Source: Ch67 sp041395845 (GTDB taxonomy: Bacteria; Pseudomonadota; Gammaproteobacteria; Pseudomonadales; Ketobacteraceae). Taken from it: 64,000 nucleotides of DNA. The notes beneath the pieces are model-generated. The model saw only the letters and a program-made list of their open reading frames with translations, did no database searches and was not told where the DNA came from. Made by a program: the position numbers and the translations under genes. How positions within the stretch are numbered: position 1 is the stretch's first letter; the number at the start of each line of letters is the position of its first letter. Positions 55,941-64,000 of this stretch are shown in pieces. The DNA lies in the NCBI GenBank assembly GCA_041395845.1, contig JAWKZS010000005.1, forward strand, positions 62,001 through 126,000, read 5' to 3'.

Positions 55941-56588
55941 TCAGTCCCGCCCGAAGCCTTCGTGATGGATCACGGATTGGGCCGGTTTGCGCTGTTCCCA
56001 TTGCAGGATTTCCAGTTCCGGCTGATCGAGGAATTCGTGCACATAGCCCAGACACAGGTACGCCACCAGTTTGTATTCCGGCGGCGTGTTGAGCAGGCGC
56101 TTCACGGTATCGGGATCGAGAATGCTCACCCAGCCCATGCCAATATTCAGTGCCCGCGCCATCAGCCACATGTTCTGCACGGCACACACCACACTGTATT
56201 CACCGGGTTCCACCATCGAGGTCTGCCCCAACACCGGTTGCGTCGGCGGGGTGTAGAACACGGCGATATTGAGCGGTGATTCCTTGATGCCTTCGAGTTT
56301 CAGCTGCTGATATTGCCGCTGTTTTTCGTCGCTGAAAAGATGGCTGGCGCGGGCATTTTCGGCGGCAAAACTGGCCGCCACCTGCTGGCGGGTAGCCGCA
56401 TCGCGGATCAGCACAAACTGCCACGGCTGGGAAAATCCCACCGACGGCGCCCACAGGGCCGCCTGCAGGATTTTGTCCACGTCGGCATCGCTCACCGGAT
56501 CGGCACAGAAGCGGTTGCCACGCACATCACGGCGCGCCATCAGGATTTTTTGCAGGATTGCCTGATCGGCTGCGGAAAACTCGCTCAC
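55941..56588 (-). CDS. bluB: 5,6-dimethylbenzimidazole synthase BluB
   Basis: A 215-residue flavin-destructase of the nitroreductase fold: RRDVRGNRFCADPV and LWAPSVGFSQPWQFVLIRD are the BluB signatures. It converts reduced FMN to DMB, the lower ligand of cobalamin. No other cobalamin gene lies in the window, so it may serve salvage or remodelling of corrinoids. A plain nitroreductase is the alternative. Confidence 0.88.
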   Translation of the reverse strand: MSEFSAADQAILQKILMARRDVRGNRFCADPVSDADVDKILQAALWAPSVGFSQPWQFVLIRDAATRQQVAASFAAENARASHLFSDEKQRQYQQLKLEGIKESPLNIAVFYTPPTQPVLGQTSMVEPGEYSVVCAVQNMWLMARALNIGMGWVSILDPDTVKRLLNTPPEYKLVAYLCLGYVHEFLDQPELEILQWEQRKPAQSVIHHEGFGRD

Positions 56589-56595
56589 GATCGCC

Positions 56596-57549
56596 TCAGG
56601 CCGCCGGGCGCAGCTTGGCCCACAGGCCGGTCACTGCATTCACCAGCAACAGCACAATGCTGCCGGCGATGATGCCCGCGATGCCATTGATTACCGGATC
56701 GCTGAACCACGCCAGCACAGCGCCAATGGCCGGCACGCCTTGCACAGCGGCATGCGCGGCGTGCAGCAGATCGTGGGAACCGGGAATGCCGTGCACCAGG
56801 ATGCCACCACCCACCAGGAACATGGCGGCGGTACCCACCACCGACAGGGTCTTCATCAGCTTGGGTGCCGCTGCCAGCAGCAGGCGGCCGAAGGCACGCA
56901 GCAATGCGCGGCCGCTGCTTTCGCCGGGCAGCCGGTTCAGGTAAAGACCCGCGTCGTCCAGCTTCACAATGCCCGCCACCAGGCCGTACACGCCCACGGT
57001 CATGGCCAGCGCCACCACCGACAGCACCATCAGCTGCTTGCTGAGGACCTCTCCCGCCACCGTGCCCAGGGCAATCACGATGATTTCCGCCGACAGGATG
57101 AAGTCGGTGCGGATCGCACCTTTGATCTTGTCCTTTTCGAACGCCACCATGTCCACGGTCGGGTCCAGCACCGCCTGGGTAACATCCTGCTGGTGGGCCT
57201 GTTCTTCCGCCTTGTGGAACAGCTTGTGGGCGATCTTTTCGACGCCTTCGAAACACAGGTAGGCGCCACCCAGCATCAGCAGCGGCGTGACCAGCCAGGG
57301 CGCCAGCAGGCTGATGGCCAGCGCCGCCGGCACCAGAATCAGTTTGTTGACCAGGGACCCTTTGGCCACCGCCCACACCACCGGAATTTCCCGCTCCGCC
57401 CGTACACCCGCCACCTGCTGGGCGTTGAGGGCCAGGTCGTCACCCAGCACGCCGGCGGTTTTCTTCGCCGCCACCTTGCTCATCACAGCAATGTCATCGA
57501 GCACGGTCGCGATATCGTCGATCAGCATCAGCAGACTGGTTCCGGCCAT
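56596..57549 (-). CDS. DUF808 family inner membrane protein (YedI-like)
   Basis: A 317-residue membrane protein: MAGTSLLMLIDDIATVLDDI, KVAAKKTAGVLGDDLALNA, GVEKIAHK and about seven hydrophobic helices. It is a conserved family with no firm function. ATG 57549 has GGAG 7 bases upstream. Seven bases separate it from bluB. Confidence 0.9.
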   Translation of the reverse strand: MAGTSLLMLIDDIATVLDDIAVMSKVAAKKTAGVLGDDLALNAQQVAGVRAEREIPVVWAVAKGSLVNKLILVPAALAISLLAPWLVTPLLMLGGAYLCFEGVEKIAHKLFHKAEEQAHQQDVTQAVLDPTVDMVAFEKDKIKGAIRTDFILSAEIIVIALGTVAGEVLSKQLMVLSVVALAMTVGVYGLVAGIVKLDDAGLYLNRLPGESSGRALLRAFGRLLLAAAPKLMKTLSVVGTAAMFLVGGGILVHGIPGSHDLLHAAHAAVQGVPAIGAVLAWFSDPVINGIAGIIAGSIVLLLVNAVTGLWAKLRPAA

Positions 57550-57633
57550 GGACATACTCCGCGGGTTTCTAAGGGGGATTTGGGCGGGCGAAAGTGTATC
57601 ATTACCCACCCTGTGATGTTATGGCGGATTCAC

Positions 57634-58863
57634 ATGTCGCACCCCCTACTGCAACCGGATGTCGCGGTGATTGGCGCTGGCCCGGCGGGCCTGATGGCGG
57701 CCGAGGTCTGTGCCCGTGCCGGACTGCAGGTGATGGTGTTCGATGCCATGCCCAGTGTGGGGCGCAAGCTGCTGCGGGCGGGCATTGGCGGCCTCAACAT
57801 CACTCACGGGGAAGCCTTTGAGCCTTTCGTGGGCCGTTACGGCAGCGCCCGGGATCAGGTGCAGCCACTGCTGGAACGCTTTGGCCCAGCCCAGCTGATC
57901 GACTGGGTGCACGGGCTCGGCATCCACACCTTTACCGGCTCGTCGCAACGGGTGTTCCCGGTCGGCGGCAAGGCAGCACCGCTATTGCGGGCCTGGCTGA
58001 AACGGCTGCGCAGTCTGGACGTGCAGATCCAGGTGCGCTGGCGCTGGAGCGGCTGGCAGGATGATGCCCTGCGCTTTGCCACCCCCGACGGCGAGCAGGT
58101 CGTACAGCCCCGCGCCACGGTACTGGCGTTGGGCGGCGCCAGCTGGCCCCAGCTGGGCTCCACCGGCCAGTGGGTGACGCTGCTGGCGGCACGGGGCATC
58201 AACGTAGCGCCCCTGCAACCCAGCAACTGTGGCTTTGCGGTGCACTGGAGCGAGCATATCCGGGAACGCTTTGCGCGCCAGCCGGTGAAAGCGGTGCGGG
58301 CGCGGCTGGATCATACCGACTGGCACAGCGGCGAACTCATGGTAACGGCGCAGGGTCTGGAAGGCGGCTTGCTGTATGCCCTGTCCGCCGCGGCGCGGGA
58401 TCAACTGGCACAGCAGGGCAGCGCCACCCTGTGGCTGGATCTGAGTCCGGATCGCGCCCAGTCCACCCTGCAGCAGCGTCTGGCGCAACCCCAGGGCAGC
58501 CGCTCACTGGCCAAGCATCTGAAGGACAAGGCGGGCATCGACGGCATCAAGGCCGGGCTGCTGCGGGAATTCACCGACGCGGCCACGCTGTGCGATCCGG
58601 CCGCGCTGGCCGCCGCCATCAAGCAGCTGCCGGTACCCCTGGGCCAACCGTTCCCGATCGCCAAAGCCATCAGCAGTGCCGGCGGCGTGCGCTTTGCGGA
58701 TCTCTCTGCCGACTTGATGCTGAAGGCGATCCCCGGCCTGTTCTGCGCCGGGGAAATGCTCGACTGGGAAGCCCCCACCGGGGGCTATCTGCTCACCGCC
58801 TGCTTTGCCAGCGGTGTGGTGGCGGGTGAAGGGGTGGTCCGTCAGCTACAGGCGGGCGCCTGA
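57634..58863 (+). CDS. BaiN/HI0933-like flavoprotein
   Basis: A 409-residue FAD protein of the HI0933/YhiN (TIGR03862) family: AVIGAGPAGLMAAEVCARAG dinucleotide motif near residues 12-31, GRKLLRAGIGGLNITHGE, SSQRVFPVGGKAAPLLRAW and the C-terminal FCAGEMLDWEAPTGGYLL. It is a predicted oxidoreductase of unknown substrate. It is divergent from the DUF808 gene and starts at ATG 57634. Confidence 0.9.
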   Translation: MSHPLLQPDVAVIGAGPAGLMAAEVCARAGLQVMVFDAMPSVGRKLLRAGIGGLNITHGEAFEPFVGRYGSARDQVQPLLERFGPAQLIDWVHGLGIHTFTGSSQRVFPVGGKAAPLLRAWLKRLRSLDVQIQVRWRWSGWQDDALRFATPDGEQVVQPRATVLALGGASWPQLGSTGQWVTLLAARGINVAPLQPSNCGFAVHWSEHIRERFARQPVKAVRARLDHTDWHSGELMVTAQGLEGGLLYALSAAARDQLAQQGSATLWLDLSPDRAQSTLQQRLAQPQGSRSLAKHLKDKAGIDGIKAGLLREFTDAATLCDPAALAAAIKQLPVPLGQPFPIAKAISSAGGVRFADLSADLMLKAIPGLFCAGEMLDWEAPTGGYLLTACFASGVVAGEGVVRQLQAGA

Positions 58864-58869
58864 GCCGGC

Positions 58870-59235
58870 TCAGTCCAGTTCAACCATCACATCATCACCC
58901 ACAACCTCCACCGGATAGGTACCCACCGGCTGCGGCGCCTTGCCCATGGCGATGATTTTCGCGGTCCATTTCGGCACCGACACCCCCAGCACCGAATTCA
59001 CCCAGTCCTGATTGGCACCGGTTTCGATATCGAAACGCGAGCCGTGCCAGGGGCAGGTGATCACGCCGTCTTCCACCTTGCCCTTTTCCAGTGACAGGCC
59101 CACGTGAGGACATTTGTTTTCCAGGGCGTGGATCTTGCCGTTGTGGCGCACCAGCAGGATCTTGCGGTTCTGCAGGGTGACGCAGTGATTCTTGCCTTCG
59201 ACGATGGCGCTGGCCTGGGCGGCTTTGATTTTCAT
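58870..59235 (-). CDS. Rieske [2Fe-2S] protein
   Basis: A 121-residue soluble Rieske ferredoxin: CPH (Cys42, His44) and CPWHG (Cys61, His64) bind the cluster. Its length and single domain resemble NirD or dioxygenase ferredoxin components; no reductase or oxygenase partner is adjacent. ATG 59235 has GGAGG 7 bases upstream. Confidence 0.9.
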   Translation of the reverse strand: MKIKAAQASAIVEGKNHCVTLQNRKILLVRHNGKIHALENKCPHVGLSLEKGKVEDGVITCPWHGSRFDIETGANQDWVNSVLGVSVPKWTAKIIAMGKAPQPVGTYPVEVVGDDVMVELD

Positions 59236-59418
59236 GGTGCATCCTCCGTGAATGGTTTCGGGGTGGCGGTTCAGGGCCACCACTATGGCGGAGTGGTTCC
59301 GGTTTTGGCAACTGGCAGCGCCAGACTCCACCGATTTGATGCCAGTTTGATATTTGCTTGAGTTTTGCTTGTTGACCGATGCCGTACGCTGGCGTCAATC
59401 ATCAGCGGAGCCTGTGCA

Positions 59419-59835
59419 TTGCCGACTGCATCTCTGAAATCCCTGTTGCTGTACTGCGTCCGTTTCGGCATCAGCGGCGGGCTCGCCACTGCCGCCCATT
59501 GGGGTGTCATGGCCATTCTGGTCACCGCAGGGCTGCCGCCACTGGCGGCCACCTGTCTGGGCGCGGCCACCGGTGCGGCCATCAATTACCTGCTGCAGTT
59601 TCATTTCACCTTCCGCCGTCAGGCCTGCCACCGCACGGCGCTACCCGCCTATCTGGTCACGGTTGCGCTGGGCTGGTCGGCCAATCTGCTGCTGTTTGCC
59701 CTGCTGTTCGATGGCGTGGGCTGGTCTGCGTCCCTGGCACAGCTCACGACCACCGCCGGGGTCACCTTTCTGAATCTGTTCTGGTACAAGAGGTTTGTCT
59801 TCCATGAACGCGTTACTCCCCCTGTGGCATCCTGA
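59419..59835 (+). CDS. GtrA family flippase-like membrane protein
   Basis: A 138-residue protein with four helices and the family pattern RFGISGGLATAAHW, GAAINYLLQFHFTF and FLNLFWYKRFVF. GtrA proteins are proposed to flip undecaprenyl-phosphate sugars. TTG 59419 is the likely start, with GGAG 8 bases upstream. It overlaps the following glycosyltransferase gene by 32 bases. Confidence 0.85.
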   Translation: MPTASLKSLLLYCVRFGISGGLATAAHWGVMAILVTAGLPPLAATCLGAATGAAINYLLQFHFTFRRQACHRTALPAYLVTVALGWSANLLLFALLFDGVGWSASLAQLTTTAGVTFLNLFWYKRFVFHERVTPPVAS

Positions 59836-60829
59836 ATCCGGTAGCGGCCCCACGCTCTCGGTGGTGGTACCCGTGTACAACGAAAAGGACGTCCTCCCGC
59901 TGCTGATCGGGCGGCTGGAAACCGTGCTCATGGCAATGGATCTGCCCTATGAAATCCTGTTTGTCGATGACGGCAGTCGCGACGGCAGCGCCGAACTGCT
60001 CAACCAGTTCTGCCAGTCCCATGCGGGTGTGAGCGTGGTGTACCTGAGCCGCAATTTCGGCAAGGAAGCCGCCGTCACCGCCGGGCTGGAACAGGCCCGC
60101 GGCGATGCGGTGATTCTGATCGACGCCGATCTGCAGGATCCGCCGGAACTGATACCTGCCATGGTGGAAGCCTGGCGCGACGGCGTCGACGTCGTCTGCA
60201 TGCGGCGGCGGACCCGGGCCGGGGAATCCTGGCTCAAGCGCACCAGTGCCAGCCTGTTCTATCGCCTGCTCAACCATGTCAGCCGCTTCGAGATTCCGCC
60301 GGATACCGGTGACTTCCGCCTGATGAGCCGGCGCGCCCTCAACGCCCTGCATCAGCTGCCGGAACGCAACCGCTACATGAAAGGCCTGTTCGCCTGGATC
60401 GGCATGCCGACCCGGGTGCTGTTTTACGATCGCGCGCCCCGTGCCGCGGGCCAGTCCAAGTGGCCCTGGCTGGGATTGCTGGGACTGGCGTTCGAAGGCA
60501 TTACGTCGTTTTCCACCGCTCCGCTGCGCTGGCTGACCGGGGTTGGCGGCATGGCCGCACTGTGGGGCGCCATGTTCGGCGTGTGGATCGTGCTGAAGGC
60601 ATTGCTGCACGGTGATCCGGTACCGGGCTATCCGTCCCTGGTGGCGCTGATCAGTTTCTTCGGTGGCATCCAGCTACTCACCGTGGGTCTGGTGGGCGAG
60701 TACGTGGGTAAAACCTACCTGGAAGTGAAACAGCGGCCGGTCTATCTGATCCGGGAGATCGCCCACAGCCACCAGACAGCGGCCTTTGCACCGCTGGCGG
60801 AGCACCACGATGCCATCCAGAATTCCTAG
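59804..60829 (+). CDS. GtrB-like polyprenyl-phosphate glycosyltransferase (GT2)
   Basis: A 341-residue protein: N-terminal GT2 domain with VVPVYNEKDVLP, VDDGSRDGS, LIDADLQDPP and GDFRLMSRR, and two C-terminal membrane helices. It would charge undecaprenyl phosphate with a sugar. ATG 59804 lies inside gtrA; the next gene starts within its last 20 bases, so the three are tightly coupled. Confidence 0.88.
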   Translation: MNALLPLWHPESGSGPTLSVVVPVYNEKDVLPLLIGRLETVLMAMDLPYEILFVDDGSRDGSAELLNQFCQSHAGVSVVYLSRNFGKEAAVTAGLEQARGDAVILIDADLQDPPELIPAMVEAWRDGVDVVCMRRRTRAGESWLKRTSASLFYRLLNHVSRFEIPPDTGDFRLMSRRALNALHQLPERNRYMKGLFAWIGMPTRVLFYDRAPRAAGQSKWPWLGLLGLAFEGITSFSTAPLRWLTGVGGMAALWGAMFGVWIVLKALLHGDPVPGYPSLVALISFFGGIQLLTVGLVGEYVGKTYLEVKQRPVYLIREIAHSHQTAAFAPLAEHHDAIQNS

Positions 60830-62267
60830 CCTGTGGCTGCTGCTGGGCGGCATCCTGCTGTTGCGGCTGGTGACGATGGGCATCGTACCCTTCGCCGAAA
60901 CCACCGAGCCCCGCTACGCCGAAATGGCGCGCCTGATGGCCGTCAGCGGTGACTGGATCACTCCCTGGTTCAGTCAGACCCAGCCGTTCTGGGGTAAACC
61001 GCCGCTGGCGTTCTGGGCAGAAGCAATATCGATTCATCTGCTGGGCAACTCGGAATTTGCCATCCGCCTGCCGTCCTGGCTTGCCACCCTGGCCACGCTT
61101 TATCTGGTGTTCCGGCTGGCGCAGCAGCTTTACGACACGGCGACCGCCCGCCGGGCCGCGCTGATTTATGCGACCTGCGCCCTGGTGTACGTGATAGCCG
61201 GCGCCGTACTCACCGATCCGTTCCTGGCACTGGGAACCACCTGGATGATGGCCGGTTTCCTGCTGAACCGGGCAGGGGCCGGTACCCGCTGGGGTTACGG
61301 TTTCTTTCTGGGCATGAGCATCGGCCTGCTGGCGAAGGGACCCCTGGTGCTGGTACTGGCCGGCGGCGCCACGGCACCCGCGCTGCTGTATCCGGCACTG
61401 CGCCAGCAACTGCGGCAACTACCCTGGGCCGGCGGACTGCTGCTGACCAGCGTGCTGGTGCTGCCGTGGTATGTACTGGCCGAACAGAAGACCCCGGGCT
61501 TCCTGCAGTATTTTCTGGTGGGTGAACACATCCTGCGCTTTATCGATCCGGGCTGGAGCGGCGATCTGTATGGCTCGGCCCACCAGCGCGCCCACGGCAC
61601 CATCTGGCTGTATGCGCTGGCGGCCACCTTTCCCTGGAGTCTGCTGGTGCTGCCGCACCTGCTCTGGCGGGCCGGCGCCGGCAAGCTGCCACCGCTGCTG
61701 CAAACCCTGCGCAGTGATCCGCGCCTGGGGTATCTGCTGGGCTGGACGCTGTTCACGCCGGTGTTCTTTACCCTGGCCGGCAACATTCTGTGGACCTATG
61801 TGCTGCCTGCGATTCCCGCCTTCAGCATCCTGGCGGCGCGTAGTCTGTCACTGCGCCTGCCACGGCTGCAGGGCTGGTCACTGCCGGTACCTGCCGCCGT
61901 ACTGTGTGGCGGGATCATGGTCAGCCTCAATCCACTGCTGCTGAATACCGAAAAACCGCTGGTGGATTACGCCGAAGCCGTGATGCCCGGCGCCGCGCTG
62001 GCCTACCTCGATACCTTGCCGTTTTCGGCACGTTACTATTCGGCGGACAGGGTGCTGCAGGTGGAAAGCGAGCAGTTGACGGAGTGGCTGGCGACGCGGA
62101 CCGAACCGGCGCTGCTGGCGGTCAGGCTGCGCGATCGCAACCGGCAGCAGGCGCTGGCAGCCGCCGGCTATGCACCCAACGCCCAGAGCAGCCGTTTCAT
62201 GCTGTATCGGATTCAGCCGCAACCGGTTGCCATCGGCGCCTGGAAGCCCGCTAGTCCTGACGGGTAA
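60810..62267 (+). CDS. ArnT-like GT39 membrane glycosyltransferase
   Basis: A 485-residue protein with ~11 helices and the PMT-type first loop (TTEPRYAEMARLM with conserved acidic residue) followed by FWGKPPLAFW. These enzymes move a sugar from a polyprenyl carrier to lipid A, O-antigen or protein. With gtrA and gtrB it forms a three-gene transfer cassette. ATG 60810 has GGAG 7 bases upstream. It ends overlapping the convergent kinase gene by 17 bases. Confidence 0.87.
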   Translation: MPSRIPSLWLLLGGILLLRLVTMGIVPFAETTEPRYAEMARLMAVSGDWITPWFSQTQPFWGKPPLAFWAEAISIHLLGNSEFAIRLPSWLATLATLYLVFRLAQQLYDTATARRAALIYATCALVYVIAGAVLTDPFLALGTTWMMAGFLLNRAGAGTRWGYGFFLGMSIGLLAKGPLVLVLAGGATAPALLYPALRQQLRQLPWAGGLLLTSVLVLPWYVLAEQKTPGFLQYFLVGEHILRFIDPGWSGDLYGSAHQRAHGTIWLYALAATFPWSLLVLPHLLWRAGAGKLPPLLQTLRSDPRLGYLLGWTLFTPVFFTLAGNILWTYVLPAIPAFSILAARSLSLRLPRLQGWSLPVPAAVLCGGIMVSLNPLLLNTEKPLVDYAEAVMPGAALAYLDTLPFSARYYSADRVLQVESEQLTEWLATRTEPALLAVRLRDRNRQQALAAAGYAPNAQSSRFMLYRIQPQPVAIGAWKPASPDG

Positions 62268-63495
62268 AGCTGATCGTCACGCGCTGACCGTCGCTGTCGG
62301 CCGACAGGTCAATCCGCCAGGCCAGGTGGTCACAGATCAGTCCCACGATGTACAGCCCGAGTCCTGATGTCGGCCGGAAATCGGCAGGCATCAGACCGCC
62401 GGCCGCCAGCAGATTGCCACGATCCACCACATCCACCCGGTCGGCGTGCTCGACAATGGTGACCGGCCCCTGGGTATGCTGCAGGGCATTGCCAATCAGG
62501 TTGTTAAACAGCATCCGCACCAGTGACAGATCCGTGCTGACCAGGGCCGGCGCGGACTCGCACTGCAACTGCAGGCGTTCGGCATAACCTGCATCCTGCA
62601 ACCGGTAATCCTGCACGATCTGCTCCAGCAGGCCATGCAGATCCACCGGTACCTGCTGCAGCTGGCCCGGGTCCTGGCGCACCAGCGCCAATAAGGCGCG
62701 GATGTTCTCGGCCATGGCGTCCGCCGCAACGATAATGCGTTGCAGGGTGCGGGCGTCGTCTGCCTGCAGCTGCTGGCGGGATTCCATGATCCGCGCTGCA
62801 CCCAGCACCACCGCCACCGGGGTCCGCAATTCGTGGGACGCCAGCGCGATCAGATTGCGCTCCCGCACGCGGGCAGCCTCGATATCCCGCAGCAGACGAT
62901 TGAAGGCGGCAGCAATGGCATTGAGCTCTGCATCGACGTGCTGTTCGCTCAGGGACAGTGCAGTGCCACCGGCATTGAGGTTGTCGATCTGGCCGGCAAA
63001 CGCACGCACCGGCTGCGCAATGCGCCGACTGAACAGGATCGCCAGCACGAGACAGCACGCCGCCAGCAGCAAGGCCAGCAGCATGATGTACAGGGTCAGA
63101 CGGGTTTCCCGCGCCTCAAACAGGCGCAGGTCCTTGGCCAGATAGAAATGGCCTTCCGGGAACAGGGTGCTGATCACAAAGTATTCATGGCCATCCACGA
63201 TGACTTCGCCCTCGAACGGCGTCGGGACATTCGCAAACACGGCAGGCAAACGGTAACCCGGCAGCAAGCTGTTGGGCACGAACAGGCTGACCACCTGCGC
63301 CGTCACCACATGCTGCAGCCGGTTGCGATCCCCATGTTCGGCGAAAAACTGGATTTCGGCATCGCGATCGGACGCCAGCATGGTCTGCTCCAGATCTTCC
63401 AGCGCCCACCAGGCAAACAGCAGGATACTGCCCAGCACCACCAGATTGACCAGCAGGACCATACGAAAGACGCGTTGCCGCAGGGAACGGGCCAT
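62251..63495 (-). CDS. QseC-like sensor histidine kinase
   Basis: A 414-residue kinase: membrane helices near residues 10-30 and 133-155 flank a ~100-residue periplasmic sensor, then a HAMP-like linker, His in LASHELRTPVAVV (~219) and ATPase boxes (NNLIGNALQHT, SGLGLYIVG). The G1 box is poorly conserved (VDVVDRGNLL). It starts 3 bases after the response regulator gene ends. Confidence 0.88.
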   Translation of the reverse strand: MARSLRQRVFRMVLLVNLVVLGSILLFAWWALEDLEQTMLASDRDAEIQFFAEHGDRNRLQHVVTAQVVSLFVPNSLLPGYRLPAVFANVPTPFEGEVIVDGHEYFVISTLFPEGHFYLAKDLRLFEARETRLTLYIMLLALLLAACCLVLAILFSRRIAQPVRAFAGQIDNLNAGGTALSLSEQHVDAELNAIAAAFNRLLRDIEAARVRERNLIALASHELRTPVAVVLGAARIMESRQQLQADDARTLQRIIVAADAMAENIRALLALVRQDPGQLQQVPVDLHGLLEQIVQDYRLQDAGYAERLQLQCESAPALVSTDLSLVRMLFNNLIGNALQHTQGPVTIVEHADRVDVVDRGNLLAAGGLMPADFRPTSGLGLYIVGLICDHLAWRIDLSADSDGQRVTISFTRQD

Positions 63496-63498
63496 GAA

Positions 63499-64000
63499 TC
63501 ACTCCTGCTCCGGATCAAGCTGGTAACCGCGCCCGTAGATGCCTTTGATGAGCGAACGGCCCAATTCCTTTTTCAGCAGCTTGCGCAGCAGATAGATGTG
63601 GGTGCGAATGGTGTGCTCCTCTTTGTCGGAGACGCCCCACAGCAGTTCACTGATGGCTTCATAGCCGAGAAAGTAGGGATAGGCGCGCATCAGGCCTTCG
63701 AACAGCGTGGCACTGAGGCCCGACAGCACCAGGCGCCGGCCGTCGTCGAGACTGACCGTGAGGGAACCCGGCACGTAACCGACATCGCCGGCCCGCAACT
63801 GATCGGACGCCGGATGGGCGCGTCGCGCCAGGGCCTGAATCCGCAATTCCAGCTCGCGGATATCGAAGGGTTTGGTCAGGTAATCATCGGCGCCCCCACC
63901 GAAACCCCGCTGCTTGTCATCGATGGCGTCCAGCGCTGTCAGCAGCAATACCGGGGTGGTCTTGCGCAATTCACGGCGCAGGCGTTCGCACAGGGTGATA
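63499..64000 (-). CDS. OmpR-family response regulator (5' partial)
   Basis: The frame runs off the right window edge: residues just before the first in-frame TTG read ITLCERLRREL, so the receiver N-terminus and phospho-Asp lie outside. The visible part has LLLTALDAIDD, the GGADDYLTKPF switch Lys and a winged-helix effector (EHTIRTHIYLLRKLLKKEL). It is cognate to the adjacent kinase and possibly controls the convergent glycosyltransferase cassette. Confidence 0.9.
   Translation of the reverse strand, partial: ITLCERLRRELRKTTPVLLLTALDAIDDKQRGFGGGADDYLTKPFDIRELELRIQALARRAHPASDQLRAGDVGYVPGSLTVSLDDGRRLVLSGLSATLFEGLMRAYPYFLGYEAISELLWGVSDKEEHTIRTHIYLLRKLLKKELGRSLIKGIYGRGYQLDPEQE

Overview
The window comes from a GC-rich gammaproteobacterium of the Pseudomonas/Alcanivorax type. 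Several gene blocks follow orders known from Pseudomonas: an aldehyde dehydrogenase / Tat protein / GMC oxidoreductase set near coaD, coaD-ferredoxin-ggt-mutM, rpmG-rpmB-radC-coaBC-algC-argB, pyrE-rph-yicC-gmk-rpoZ-spoT-ridA, and polA-sRNA-engB-cytochromes-dsbA-EEP nuclease-GGDEF. The species cannot be named from the sequence. No rRNA, tRNA, CRISPR array, prophage or transposase gene was seen.

Layout. 1-2.7 kb: the 3' part of a di-haem peroxidase/FG-GAP/ASPIC fusion and a convergent SDR. 3.0-6.3 kb: an exported DUF3857/transglutaminase protein overlapping a lipoprotein gene. 6.6-10.3 kb: a laoC-laoB-laoA-like cassette for long-chain alcohol and aldehyde oxidation, with laoB frameshifted. 10.6-15.3 kb: a lipid A acyltransferase, a Nudix hydrolase, a large GGDEF/EAL protein and a tiny membrane protein. 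15.4-23.3 kb: coaD, ferredoxin, ggt, mutM, hydantoinase A, EAL-HDOD, rpmG and rpmB. 23.4-29.8 kb: radC, coaBC, a membrane-anchored algC, argB and slmA. 29.8-37.4 kb: DUF4124, TSUP, mtgA, pyrE, rph, yicC, a GST, an SDR, gmk and rpoZ. 37.5-43.1 kb: spoT, ridA flanked by two palindromic repeat elements, and polA, which carries two frameshifts.

43.2-49.8 kb: a strong candidate for an ErsA/Spot 42-type small RNA with a sigma-E-like promoter, frameshifted engB, cytochromes c5 and c4, dsbA, an EEP nuclease, a diguanylate cyclase and a DUF2236 protein. 49.8-55.0 kb: an envelope-stress-like locus in which a PspA-like/membrane/vWA operon diverges from a response regulator/kinase pair across a CpxR-box-like dyad. 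55.0-64.0 kb: MAPEG, thioesterase, bluB, DUF808, a BaiN-like flavoprotein, a Rieske protein, a gtrA-gtrB-GT39 cassette and a QseBC-like two-component pair cut by the window end.

Themes: central metabolism and translation housekeeping; c-di-GMP turnover (three proteins); envelope biogenesis and modification; alcohol oxidation. Four single-base indels were inferred, in laoB, polA (two) and engB. Three of them lie within 2.3 kb in housekeeping genes, which points to sequencing or assembly error more than to gene decay. The most interesting non-coding features are the sRNA, a duplicated rpoZ translation start, a 180-bp MITE-like element, a 108-bp palindromic element, and a hairpin lying between the Shine-Dalgarno and start codon of argB.
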